Source of the DNA: Oligoflexus sp.
Lineage (GTDB): Bacteria; Bdellovibrionota_B; Oligoflexia; Oligoflexales; Oligoflexaceae
Direction: 5' to 3'
DNA length: 64,000 bases
NCBI RefSeq assembly: GCF_035712445.1
Contig: NZ_DASTAT010000018.1
Location: 81,474-145,473 of the forward strand
Numbering within the stretch: position 1 is the stretch's first letter; every line of letters starts with the position of its first letter. The notes under the pieces were generated by a model. It had not been told where the DNA came from, did not search any database, and saw nothing but the letters and a program-made list of their open reading frames with translations. Made by a program: the position numbers and the translations under genes. Of this stretch, positions 49,620-57,808 are shown piece after piece.

Positions 49620-50702
49620 ATGGCGACGACCACCCAAACACAGACGCTCGCGAAAATGAAGCGTTGGTTCGCAGCGGCCTGCCTTATTCCAATTGGATTC
49701 ATGAGCGGCCAACTGATGGCAGAGCCGGCTTTTAAAATCAACGGTAAAGCTTACACGGTCGAAGACCTCGCCAGAGACCATCAGGGCAAGTTCTACGAGA
49801 TCGAGCAAAAGCGTTATGAATTGATTTCGGATCTGGCTCGCGAAAAGTATCTCGATGAGTTCTGGCAAGGTCTTGCCGACAAAGGCAAAGTCAGCGTGGA
49901 AAAGGCTCGCAACGATTACATTGATTCGCGCACCAAAGTTTCCGATGGCGAGATCAAAGAAGCGATGGATCAGTTCAAGGATTATCCTGCGCTGAAGGAC
50001 AAGAGCGATGCTGAAAAAAAGAAGATGATCACCGATTATCTGAAGAGCAAGAAAGCTCAGGACGTGTTCCAGAGCATCCTTTCCGAAGGCATCGCGAAAA
50101 AGCAGCTTGAGATTCAGTATCCTGAACCCAAGGAGCCCGTCTTCAAGCTGGCCATCACCGACGCCGATCCTGTCAAATACGGTCCCAACGCTAAAGACAC
50201 CAAACCCATGGGCTGCAATGGCAACGCCTGTCCCATCACCATCATCGAATACTCCGAATTCCAATGCCCCTTCTGTGAGCGCGTTCAGCCGACCGTCAAG
50301 CGCATCATGAAGGATTACCAAGGCAAGATCCGCTGGGCGGTTCGTGACTTCCCACTCGGCTTCCACAACCGCGCGAAGCCTGCCGCCATCGCCGCTCATT
50401 GCGCGAAGGATCAGGGCAAGTACTGGGAAATGTACGAAGAACTCTTCAAGAACCAGAAAAACCTGGGTGATGCGGACTTCAAAAAATACGCGCAGACCAT
50501 CGGCCTGGACGTGAAGAAGTTTGATGAGTGCGTCGCCAACCCTGCGAAGAAGATCGAAATCATTGATAATAATACCCGTTCGGGTGAAAAAGTGGGCGTG
50601 ACCGGAACCCCTGCTTACTTCGTCAATGGCCGTCGCCTGTCGGGCGCTCTGCCTTACGAGGAATTCAAGAAGGTCATCGACAGCGAACTCGCGAAAAAGT
50701 AA
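49620..50702 (+). CDS. DsbA-family thioredoxin-fold protein with N-terminal helical extension
   Basis: The 360-residue precursor has a signal peptide (about residues 13-36, ending QLMA), then a helical region of about 130 residues (KAYTVEDLARDHQGKFYEIEQ and a Lys-rich part) and a DsbA/BdbD-like domain with active site CPFC (about residue 216, EFQCPFCERVQPTVKR) and a cis-Pro TGTPAYFVNG. It should act as a periplasmic thiol oxidoreductase or isomerase. ATG 49620 is used; the closer TTG 49608 has poor spacing. Trailing sequence has an imperfect hairpin (CGCC / GGCG) and few T. Confidence 0.85.
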   Translation: MATTTQTQTLAKMKRWFAAACLIPIGFMSGQLMAEPAFKINGKAYTVEDLARDHQGKFYEIEQKRYELISDLAREKYLDEFWQGLADKGKVSVEKARNDYIDSRTKVSDGEIKEAMDQFKDYPALKDKSDAEKKKMITDYLKSKKAQDVFQSILSEGIAKKQLEIQYPEPKEPVFKLAITDADPVKYGPNAKDTKPMGCNGNACPITIIEYSEFQCPFCERVQPTVKRIMKDYQGKIRWAVRDFPLGFHNRAKPAAIAAHCAKDQGKYWEMYEELFKNQKNLGDADFKKYAQTIGLDVKKFDECVANPAKKIEIIDNNTRSGEKVGVTGTPAYFVNGRRLSGALPYEEFKKVIDSELAKK

Positions 50703-50733
50703 GGTTTTTTCGCCCTAGTTAGGCGTTTGGGCC

Positions 50734-50760
50734 TCAAGAAAATTACCCTCGAGCCGATAG
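50734..50760 (+). promoter_or_regulatory. Sigma-28-like promoter upstream of the PilZ gene
   Basis: TCAAGAAA (50734-50741), an 11-base spacer and GCCGATAG (50753-50760). TCAAG is a common FliA -35 variant and the -10 matches 7 of 8. The predicted start is near 50767, 33 nt before the ATG. Motility-linked PilZ proteins are often sigma-28 dependent. Confidence 0.6.
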
Positions 50761-50799
50761 TCTCCATGTCCATGGACCGTCGTGCGAGAGGGTTTTTTC

Positions 50800-51201
50800 A
50801 TGTCCGCATCCGCTCAGCAGAACAGGGATAGTCGCAAGGTGAAGCGTGTACGGCTGGAAAGGCCGATGCGTGTGGTCATTTCGTCGATTGGTGCCCTCGT
50901 GCGCTATGAAACGACCGCCCGGGATATATCGCACACGGGCTTCTTCCTCGAATTCGATAGCCCCAACCGTTTCCCCTTCAATCAATCGAGCATCCTGGAA
51001 GTCTGGGCCGAACTGGAGCCGGACTGTGCCATCTTTTTTAACGGGAAGATGGCCCGCGTGGTCGGCAAGGAAAATGCAGTTGTGCAGGAAACGGAAGCCG
51101 GCATCGCTATCAAAATTGTGCAGATCGACCGCGATAATGAGAAAATTCTCCAGGATTTCATCAGCCGGAAGATTGATGGCAGTCCGGGGTCGGCCGCATG
51201 A
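50800..51201 (+). CDS. PilZ-domain protein
   Basis: The 133-residue protein is a single PilZ domain: the RxxxR element (RLERPMR) and the DISHTGFFLEF (D/NxSxxG-type) motif bind cyclic-di-GMP. It has no other domain, so it signals by protein interaction. ATG 50800 has a GAGAGGG site. It is preceded by a sigma-28-like promoter and overlaps the next gene by four bases (ATGA). Together with oligoribonuclease it points to cyclic-di-GMP control of motility. Confidence 0.88.
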   Translation: MSASAQQNRDSRKVKRVRLERPMRVVISSIGALVRYETTARDISHTGFFLEFDSPNRFPFNQSSILEVWAELEPDCAIFFNGKMARVVGKENAVVQETEAGIAIKIVQIDRDNEKILQDFISRKIDGSPGSAA

Positions 51202-51425
51202 AGGTGGCAAGCCTCAGCCTGACTTTGCTGGTTCTCACGACAGAAGCCATGGCGACCACCGCCGCCCGCTCCCCGGCCACCCCCCCGTCGTCGGGCGCTG
51301 CCACCCAGCAGATCGTTCCCCGCGATACGGTGCGTGCCGGCCAGGATATTGAACTCCGCAAGGTCCAGGCCATGCTCAGCCGTCAGGGCCCACCCCCCGA
51401 GAAAAAGTCCGGGTCCCGCCGGTAA
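51198..51425 (+). CDS. Small exported protein of unknown function
   Basis: The 75-residue precursor has a signal peptide (MKVASLSLTLLVLTTEAMA) and a short Pro/Ser/Arg-rich mature part. It is coupled to the PilZ gene by ATGA. I recognise no family. Confidence 0.55.
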   Translation: MKVASLSLTLLVLTTEAMATTAARSPATPPSSGAATQQIVPRDTVRAGQDIELRKVQAMLSRQGPPPEKKSGSRR

Positions 51426-51546
51426 GTTTCAGCCTGTAATCCCCGCTCCACAGCCTTTCAGGGTTTTTCTGGACGCAGCCTGCCGAATTGTTTAGAGTTA
51501 ATGGTATGCAAGAATCCCCCGGCGGATAGGAAGAAAGAGGGCAGCA

Positions 51547-51783
51547 ATGGACTGGAAAGCCATCAAAATACCAGACGGCAGTAAGCTTTTCAAAATTCAC
51601 CGTTTCAATTTTCTCCACCAAGGCGTCAACTATCTCTTCGAGATTAACGAATTGGGCCCCAATATGTGGATTGGTCATGGCGAGCACGCCACGGACCAGA
51701 GCAGTGTGATTCCCACCGTCAACGGCGTGAGTCTTGAAGAAACACTCAATAAGTTGATCAGTCAGGTCAACAAACGCGGATGA
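51547..51783 (+). CDS. Small protein of unknown function
   Basis: The 78-residue protein starts at ATG 51547 after AAAGAGGG. It is beta-rich then helical (ETLNKLISQVNKRG), with no signal peptide. It is 9 bp upstream of the DUF1343 gene and probably cotranscribed. No family recognised. Confidence 0.55.
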   Translation: MDWKAIKIPDGSKLFKIHRFNFLHQGVNYLFEINELGPNMWIGHGEHATDQSSVIPTVNGVSLEETLNKLISQVNKRG

Positions 51784-51792
51784 GGGCCGGCC

Positions 51793-52980
51793 GTGAAGCT
51801 CGGAATTGAAGTTCTGGCAGCCGCCCCCAAAGCGGCTCAAGCCTGGGGCCGTTGTGCCCTTCTATGCAATCAAGCCTCCGTCACCCAAAATTTCAAAAGC
51901 TCCTGGGATCTTCTGCGCGATCTTCTGGGTACCCGACTCGTGGCTTTCTTTGGACCGCAGCATGGCTTTCATGCGACGGTGCAGGATAACATGATTGAAA
52001 CCGGACATCATAACGCCGGTCCCTTCGGCCTTCCTGTCTATAGCCTTTACTCGGAAACGCGCGAGCCGCGCCCGGAAATGCTGGATGGCGTCGATACCAT
52101 CATCATCGACCTGCAGATCGTGGGCTGCCGTGTTTATACCTTCAAATACACCATAGCCGGCTGCCTGCGCATGGCCAAAAAATTGGGCAAACGCGTGGTC
52201 GTCCTGGATCGTCCCAATCCTTTGGCGGGTGAAGCCATGGAAGGGCGCGTGCTGGATCTCGAAGCCAAATCCTTTGTCGGCGAATATGCGATTCCTTTGC
52301 GTCATGGACTGAGCGTCGCGGAATCCGCGCGCTGCTTCAATACCGAGATCGGCGCCGAGCTTGAGATCATTCCCATGGGAGGCTGGAATCCCAAGGCCTA
52401 CTGGGGTGAACATTCCAAGCACTGGATCCTGACCTCGCCGAACCTGCCGACGGTGGATTCTGTTTACGTGTATCCCGCCACCGTTATGCTGGAAGGCACC
52501 AACCTTTCCGAAGGTCGCGGCACGGGCTTGCCTTTCCAATTCGTGGGCGCGCCCTATATCAAAGACGGGGCCCAGTATGCAGCGCGGGTGAATGATTACT
52601 ATCGCAGCGCCGGCGTTTTCCTGAGGCCCGCCGAATTCCAACCGACTTCGCAGAAGTGGGCGGGTGACGTCTGCCGTGGATTTCAGATCCACGTCCTCGA
52701 TCCCCATCACATTCATACATTCCCGCTCGGCCTTGCCATCATGAAGGCCGCCATGGACCTTGCCCCTCAGGGTTTTGCCTGGAAGGGTCCGGGTTACGAG
52801 TATGACTTCACGAATCTGCCGATCAACTTGATCCTGGGTCATCTGAAAGCGCATGTACACATTGAAAAGAACTTCAGCGTGAAAGATCCCTTCTGGTCGG
52901 AAGGCCTCGCGGAATGTCAAAAGAAGGCCGAAGCGCTTTTGATGTACCCGCGCGCTCTGAAGCCGATGCTCGTGGAATGA
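51793..52980 (+). CDS. DUF1343/NamZ-family exo-beta-N-acetylmuramidase-like protein
   Basis: The 395-residue protein matches DUF1343 (NamZ), which removes MurNAc from muropeptides: FFGPQHGFHATVQDNMIETG, PVYSLYSETREPRPEML, and IIDLQIVGCRVYTFKYT. Other family members are secreted or periplasmic; this one has no recognisable signal peptide. Start GTG 51793 is nine bases after the previous stop. It ends in a strong terminator. It probably takes part in peptidoglycan recycling or turnover. Confidence 0.88.
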   Translation: MKLGIEVLAAAPKAAQAWGRCALLCNQASVTQNFKSSWDLLRDLLGTRLVAFFGPQHGFHATVQDNMIETGHHNAGPFGLPVYSLYSETREPRPEMLDGVDTIIIDLQIVGCRVYTFKYTIAGCLRMAKKLGKRVVVLDRPNPLAGEAMEGRVLDLEAKSFVGEYAIPLRHGLSVAESARCFNTEIGAELEIIPMGGWNPKAYWGEHSKHWILTSPNLPTVDSVYVYPATVMLEGTNLSEGRGTGLPFQFVGAPYIKDGAQYAARVNDYYRSAGVFLRPAEFQPTSQKWAGDVCRGFQIHVLDPHHIHTFPLGLAIMKAAMDLAPQGFAWKGPGYEYDFTNLPINLILGHLKAHVHIEKNFSVKDPFWSEGLAECQKKAEALLMYPRALKPMLVE

Positions 52981-53006
52981 ATGGATCCCGATCTCATAAA
53001 AAGAAG

Positions 53007-53039
53007 AGGCATTCGCCGACGAGCGAGTGCCTTTTTTTT
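53007..53039 (+). terminator. Intrinsic terminator after the DUF1343 gene
   Basis: Ten-base-pair stem AGGCATTCGC / GCGAGTGCCT (one wobble) with a six-base loop and seven T. Confidence 0.92.
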
Positions 53040-53044
53040 ATGCC

Positions 53045-53377
53045 CTAGCGGATCGCATGAGCATTCAAGAAGACTATCATGAAACCCACAATGACCAAAA
53101 CGAACATGCCGATGAAAAAGAGCAGATCCGCGACCCTTTCCAGCCTTCGATCATTGTTGTGGCGCAAGGATAAATAGGAACACAGAGAAGCGATGATAAA
53201 GATCAAAGCGTCGACGCTGATCATTTCATCCGCATACGAGGCGACATCGGATTTCATCACATGGAAAAGGGTGATCACGGTGATGCAGACGCCGACCATC
53301 GTGCTGGAGCCGGAGAAGACATGATGGGCGATGAACGCGCGCTGCGAAAAGGGATCCTTGATGGGCTTCATAGGCAT
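53045..53377 (-). CDS. Small membrane protein
   Basis: The 110-residue protein has three hydrophobic segments (about residues 25-42, 52-70 and 84-105) and a polar His/Arg-rich loop (RHNNDRRLERVADLL). Inner-membrane, unknown function. ATG 53377 or 53371. Confidence 0.6.
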   Translation of the reverse strand: MPMKPIKDPFSQRAFIAHHVFSGSSTMVGVCITVITLFHVMKSDVASYADEMISVDALIFIIASLCSYLSLRHNNDRRLERVADLLFFIGMFVLVIVGFMIVFLNAHAIR

Positions 53378-53485
53378 AGGCGCAGGTTCCTCGGCAGGAT
53401 GGACTTTTCACCAGACTTAGCCTGAATGATGAAAGTCACTCTGTCAAACGCCAGATGAAGGGCAGGTGAGGAGACCTGCCGTCAA

Positions 53486-55027
53486 TCAGGGACGACCTGC
53501 CGTGACAGGCACAACGTTGGTCAGGCTTTGGAATTGCTCGGTCACCCGGAGGCTGGTGAAGTCCTTATCCAGCCGGGCTGTTTGCTGCAGGCGGGGATCC
53601 AGGCCAATGGCGGCCTTGAGCGAGCCCAGGGCTTCATTGGTGCGGCCGAGGATCGCCAGGACGCAGGCTTCATTATAACGGGCCGTGGCGTCCTGAGGGT
53701 CGATTTTGGACGCCTCATTGAAGGTGGCCAGAGCCTTGTCCAGCTGATGCATGCGGTAATAGGTCAAACCCAGGCCATTCAGAAACTCACTGCGCTCAGG
53801 ATCGAGCAGGATGGCGGCTGAGAAGGACTCAATGGCTCTTTCATGCAAAGAGAGGCGCTCGGAGAGGACTTCCCCCTGCAGGGCATAGAGATAGCTCGTA
53901 CCGGACAAGGCCGGCCGCAGATCATCGAGCAAGGCCACGAAATCCATCAGACGCTGATTGCGTTCGTAGGCTTTGTGGGAGAAGGCCACCCACTCCAAAG
54001 GATTTTTGGCCGCGCTGATCGCCTCGGCAAAGAGCCGGCGGGCCTCGTCATACTTCTTCCCATGTTCCAGCTGCAAACGGGCCAGATGTGCCTTGATCAT
54101 CACCGTTCGGGCCTGATCCAGACCCTCGTAAGTCAGAACATTGGCCAGGATCTTCTGAGCCTCGTTGGGCTTGTTCAGATGCGTATAGAGAATGATGGCA
54201 TCGTTGATGAAAACTTCGGTCAGCTGCGGCTGGGTCTTTTGCAGCTGCGCATAGATCTGGTGTGCTTCCTGATATTTCTGATTATCGCTCAGCGCGATCG
54301 CAAGGCTCAGATCAAAAAGATGATGGGGATAGCGTTCACGCCAGCTGCGCAGATCCCCGATCAGAGTATCGCCGGTCGTATGCGATTGCATGGTCGCGAT
54401 CACATAGGGGATCACAATATTCTGGGCCGTGGCATCTTTTTTCAGGCTGCGCTCGAAATGCTTGAGCACTGTGGATTCCGGGCTTTGACCGGTCAAGAGC
54501 TGACCACGCATGAAGTCCACGCGCCATGACTGCCGCACGGGAATCTTGCCGTCACCTTCCAGAACGGACAGCGCGTTCTCGGTATACCCCATCAGGTCGA
54601 GGACCTGAGCCGAGACGATGTAACCATATTCCTCGTGCGGGCTTAATTCCACCGCCTGCTGCCCCAGCTCGGAAGCCTGCTTCAGATAGCGCAGCTGCGA
54701 GGGGCTTTGTTTGAATGCCTTCAGATAGAGTTCCGCCAGAAGATAATGCCCATAGGCGGAATAGGGATTCTGCTGGACCAGACGCGCCGCAGACCTTTCC
54801 AGCCTATCGAGCTGATCCACTTCACCGAGCCAGACCAATTCTTCAAGGTTTTTTTCCGGGGTGACTGCGGGGGGGCTGGAGGGATTCGTCGAGGCGGCTT
54901 GAGACAAGCTGGGGAGGAGCATGAGGGCTGAAGCCAGGAAAATCCTGCCGTACCCGCCGCCGCCCGATTTCGAGCTAGATTCACGGCACTTCTTGATGCC
55001 AGATCCTGGTATCCGTTCCCAACTCAT
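53486..55027 (-). CDS. Exported TPR-repeat protein
   Basis: The 513-residue precursor has a signal peptide (about residues 25-46, FLASALMLLPSLSQAA) after a charged start, then several TPR-like repeats: ASELGQQAVELSPHEEYGY, AIESFSAAILLDPERSEFLNG, ALATFNEASKIDPQDATARYN and ALGSLKAAIGLDP. TPR arrays scaffold protein complexes. Without a lipobox it is likely periplasmic. ATG 55027 (GAGG upstream) is preferred to GTG 55033. It is divergent from the S41 protease gene. Confidence 0.78.
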   Translation of the reverse strand: MSWERIPGSGIKKCRESSSKSGGGGYGRIFLASALMLLPSLSQAASTNPSSPPAVTPEKNLEELVWLGEVDQLDRLERSAARLVQQNPYSAYGHYLLAELYLKAFKQSPSQLRYLKQASELGQQAVELSPHEEYGYIVSAQVLDLMGYTENALSVLEGDGKIPVRQSWRVDFMRGQLLTGQSPESTVLKHFERSLKKDATAQNIVIPYVIATMQSHTTGDTLIGDLRSWRERYPHHLFDLSLAIALSDNQKYQEAHQIYAQLQKTQPQLTEVFINDAIILYTHLNKPNEAQKILANVLTYEGLDQARTVMIKAHLARLQLEHGKKYDEARRLFAEAISAAKNPLEWVAFSHKAYERNQRLMDFVALLDDLRPALSGTSYLYALQGEVLSERLSLHERAIESFSAAILLDPERSEFLNGLGLTYYRMHQLDKALATFNEASKIDPQDATARYNEACVLAILGRTNEALGSLKAAIGLDPRLQQTARLDKDFTSLRVTEQFQSLTNVVPVTAGRP

Positions 55028-55147
55028 AACCACCTCAGTAGTCTTTTGCCAAATTCTCCAAATATCTCTTCGGCGCTTTTGTCTTTTCTTTGAGTCTTTT
55101 TTGAAGATTCGGCCCGATGGCCAAATATATCCAATAAAATCAATTTA

Positions 55148-55160
55148 TTACATTCTGTAA
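55148..55160. promoter_or_regulatory. Inverted repeat TTACA-TTC-TGTAA
   Basis: A perfect 5-bp inverted repeat with a 3-bp centre lies between the TPR and S41 protease genes. A GGCCC/GGGCC hairpin with CTTTTT follows at about 55175-55195, a possible small terminator or attenuator in the leader of the protease. Confidence 0.4.
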
Positions 55161-55206
55161 GAATCCCGCCGCAAGGCCCCGGGTGGGCCGCTTTTTGCCT
55201 GGCGCC

Positions 55207-55233
55207 TAAACAAAATTTCCTAGCTGTCGATAG
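55207..55233 (+). promoter_or_regulatory. Weak sigma-28-like promoter before the S41 protease gene
   Basis: TAAACAAA, an 11-base spacer and GTCGATAG: the TAAA and CGATA cores are in exact register, but overall only 10 of 16 positions match, and the implied transcript would start at the ribosome-binding site. Listed as a candidate only. Confidence 0.3.
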
Positions 55234-55255
55234 GGACTCCTAGGAGAAGCAGAAC

Positions 55256-57808
55256 ATGCGGGACTGGAAGAAAATGTTGCAATACGCTCTATGGCCCATC
55301 TTGAGTCTGGCGTTTTATTTTGCGTTGAATGCCGAACGGAGCGTAGTCAGTCGGGATGGTCAGAAGCCCTTCAACTTCATGACCCTCAAGGCTATCGGCG
55401 ATCGTGAATCTCCGGCCATGACCCGCCCGGGTCCAGGTCAGGATCTTTCAGATCGACTCGAAGTTTCCGATTCGCTTCTGATCGATTCGATCATCACCAT
55501 CGTGCAGAACTACTATGTGGACGAGCCGCGGGTGGAAAACCGGCAGCTCATGGAATCCACGCTGCGTTCTTTGCACGAGACGGATGTCGCTGTGCTGAGC
55601 AGCATGAGCGATCGATCGCTGCGACTCACCAAAGGCAATGACTCCATAGGTTTCCGCTTCAGCGGACGCTACACCTATGATGATCTGATGCGCGATGCGC
55701 TGCGGACGAGTCAGTTCCTGGAACGACAAAGGCCGCGGGATAAAAGCAAAAAGACTCCCAATGGCGCCTTTCAATTTCTATCAGCCATGCTTGCGAGCCT
55801 GGATCCCCACAGCAATCTTTTGACTCCCGATGAATATCGCGACCTGCGTCAGGGCACGGAAGGTTCCTTCGGTGGACTCGGTGTGGTCGTTGGGATTCAG
55901 GATGATGTCCTGACCGTGATCAAGCCCTTGCCGAAAAGCCCGGCAGCCCGGGCCGGGGTCTCGAAGTTTGATCGCATCATGCAGATTGATGGCAAAAGCA
56001 CCTTCGGAACCACGCTGGATGACCTTGTTCAGTACATGCGCGGTGAACCCGGAACCAAGGTGAATCTTTTCGTTCTGCGGGAAGGGGATTTTGCGCCGCG
56101 TCGCCTGTCCCTGACGCGTGAGATCATTCAGGTCGATTCCGTGGAATCCAAGCTTATACCGACCGATAAAGGCAAGATCCTTTACTCCTATATCGACAGC
56201 TTTTCCTCACGGACCGCCGTGGAGCTGCGGGATGCCATGATCAAGGCGCAGCGTGATGCGGATCCTTTGGCTGGTGTGATTCTGGACATGCGCGGCAATC
56301 CCGGCGGTCTTCTGGATCAGGCGGTGAAGGTTGCTGACCTCTTTATTGATGAGGGCCGCATCCTGTCCACCCAGGGCCGCACGCGTGAATACGAAATGGC
56401 CAAGAATAATCTTTATCGCTTTGATTATCCGCTCGTGATCCTGACCAACGGGGATACAGCGTCTGCGAGTGAAATCGTGGCCGGTGCCTTGCGGGATCAT
56501 GGCCGCGCCCTTGTGATCGGCGAGCCGAGTTTCGGCAAGGGTTCGGTGCAGACCGTCTTTGAACTTCCTGGTGAGCAGGCTCTGAAACTCACGATAGCCC
56601 GTTACTATACGCCCAAGGGTATTTCGATTCAGAATACCGGCATCATGCCTGACATCTGGCTCCAGCCCGTGCACAAGGGCAAGGAGAACTGGAACCTTCT
56701 TGGTGAATATCGCTATAAGAGCGAGCGTTATCTCGATCACAGCCTTGATCCTGGTAAAGCCCGCGTCGCCAATCAGAATGAAGAATGGAAAGCCTTCTAC
56801 CTTCTGCCGGAGGCTGCCCAAGCTGCCAGCAAGGTTCCACCGAAGGACATTCCTCTCGACTTCGCGCAAAGGCTTCTGACCGAACTCGCCATGCGTGACG
56901 GTGTGCCCATGCCGAAGGAAAGACTTCGTTCCAGTTACTGGAAAGCCAGCGCCTCGCAGTTTCTGCGTGAGAATCTGGAGCGCCTCGACAGCAGCACCGC
57001 GCAGTGGCTGGAAAAATCCAATGTGGATTGGTCGGAAAGCACCCAGGAGCGCCTCGCCTTCGATCCGCGTCGCACCAAATTCACCGTGGATCTGGATGAT
57101 CGTTTTCAAATACAGGAAGGCCAGCCGGCTCTTATCCCATGGCGCGTCAAGAACCTGGGCAAGGAAGCGATCACCCGCCTCTCGGTATTTGTCACGAGCA
57201 ATCGCAGTAACCTCGGAACCTCCGAAGTTTTGATTGGAAGAATTGAACCCGGTGAAGAGCAGCGCGGCGTCGTGCGCTATGAAGTCAAGGCCACGGCCAA
57301 GGACGGTCCGGTAAGAATCCGTGTGGGCCTTGCGCGCAGCGGTGGTCCCCTGACCAATCTGGAGCGTCATCTGATTGTGGAGATCAAGGAAGGGGAAGTG
57401 CCTCGCTTTGATATCGCCATGAAGTTGACCCAGGAAACCGGCGGTAAAGCGGAAGGCGTATTGGAAGCAGGCGAGCAGGCTCGTTTGGAAGTGACGATTC
57501 GCAATAATTCCCAGGTGACAGCCAGCATGGTCGAAGCCAAGGTCGCAAACCTTGCCGGCAAGCAGATCAGGCTGGATGAAAGAAAACTGAAAGTGGGTCC
57601 TGTCGAGCCGGGAGAAGTGCGCGTGATCCGCGTGCCGATTCAGGCCTCGTTGGAACTGACGTCCGAGCAATTGCAGGTGGGTGTTTCCGTCGTGAGTCGC
57701 GAGCAGATGGAAGCGAGCAAATCTCACTTCTTTATCAGCGGAAGCCCCGTCCCGCGCGTATCCAAGTCGAACGTGAATACAGGAAGAACTCCATGGACGG
57801 AAAATTGA
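55256..57808 (+). CDS. S41-family C-terminal processing protease with C-terminal Ig-like region
   Basis: The 850-residue protein has an N-terminal membrane anchor or uncleaved signal (about residues 8-25), a PDZ domain (about 205-290, GGLGVVVGIQDDVLTVIKP), and an S41 protease domain with the Ser in TASASEIVAGAL (about residue 405) and Lys in GEPSFGKGSVQ (about 430), the CtpA-like dyad. From about residue 600 two Ig/CARDB-like domains follow, not present in typical CtpA. It probably processes envelope or lipoprotein substrates. It overlaps the next gene by 16 bp. Confidence 0.9.
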   Translation: MRDWKKMLQYALWPILSLAFYFALNAERSVVSRDGQKPFNFMTLKAIGDRESPAMTRPGPGQDLSDRLEVSDSLLIDSIITIVQNYYVDEPRVENRQLMESTLRSLHETDVAVLSSMSDRSLRLTKGNDSIGFRFSGRYTYDDLMRDALRTSQFLERQRPRDKSKKTPNGAFQFLSAMLASLDPHSNLLTPDEYRDLRQGTEGSFGGLGVVVGIQDDVLTVIKPLPKSPAARAGVSKFDRIMQIDGKSTFGTTLDDLVQYMRGEPGTKVNLFVLREGDFAPRRLSLTREIIQVDSVESKLIPTDKGKILYSYIDSFSSRTAVELRDAMIKAQRDADPLAGVILDMRGNPGGLLDQAVKVADLFIDEGRILSTQGRTREYEMAKNNLYRFDYPLVILTNGDTASASEIVAGALRDHGRALVIGEPSFGKGSVQTVFELPGEQALKLTIARYYTPKGISIQNTGIMPDIWLQPVHKGKENWNLLGEYRYKSERYLDHSLDPGKARVANQNEEWKAFYLLPEAAQAASKVPPKDIPLDFAQRLLTELAMRDGVPMPKERLRSSYWKASASQFLRENLERLDSSTAQWLEKSNVDWSESTQERLAFDPRRTKFTVDLDDRFQIQEGQPALIPWRVKNLGKEAITRLSVFVTSNRSNLGTSEVLIGRIEPGEEQRGVVRYEVKATAKDGPVRIRVGLARSGGPLTNLERHLIVEIKEGEVPRFDIAMKLTQETGGKAEGVLEAGEQARLEVTIRNNSQVTASMVEAKVANLAGKQIRLDERKLKVGPVEPGEVRVIRVPIQASLELTSEQLQVGVSVVSREQMEASKSHFFISGSPVPRVSKSNVNTGRTPWTEN

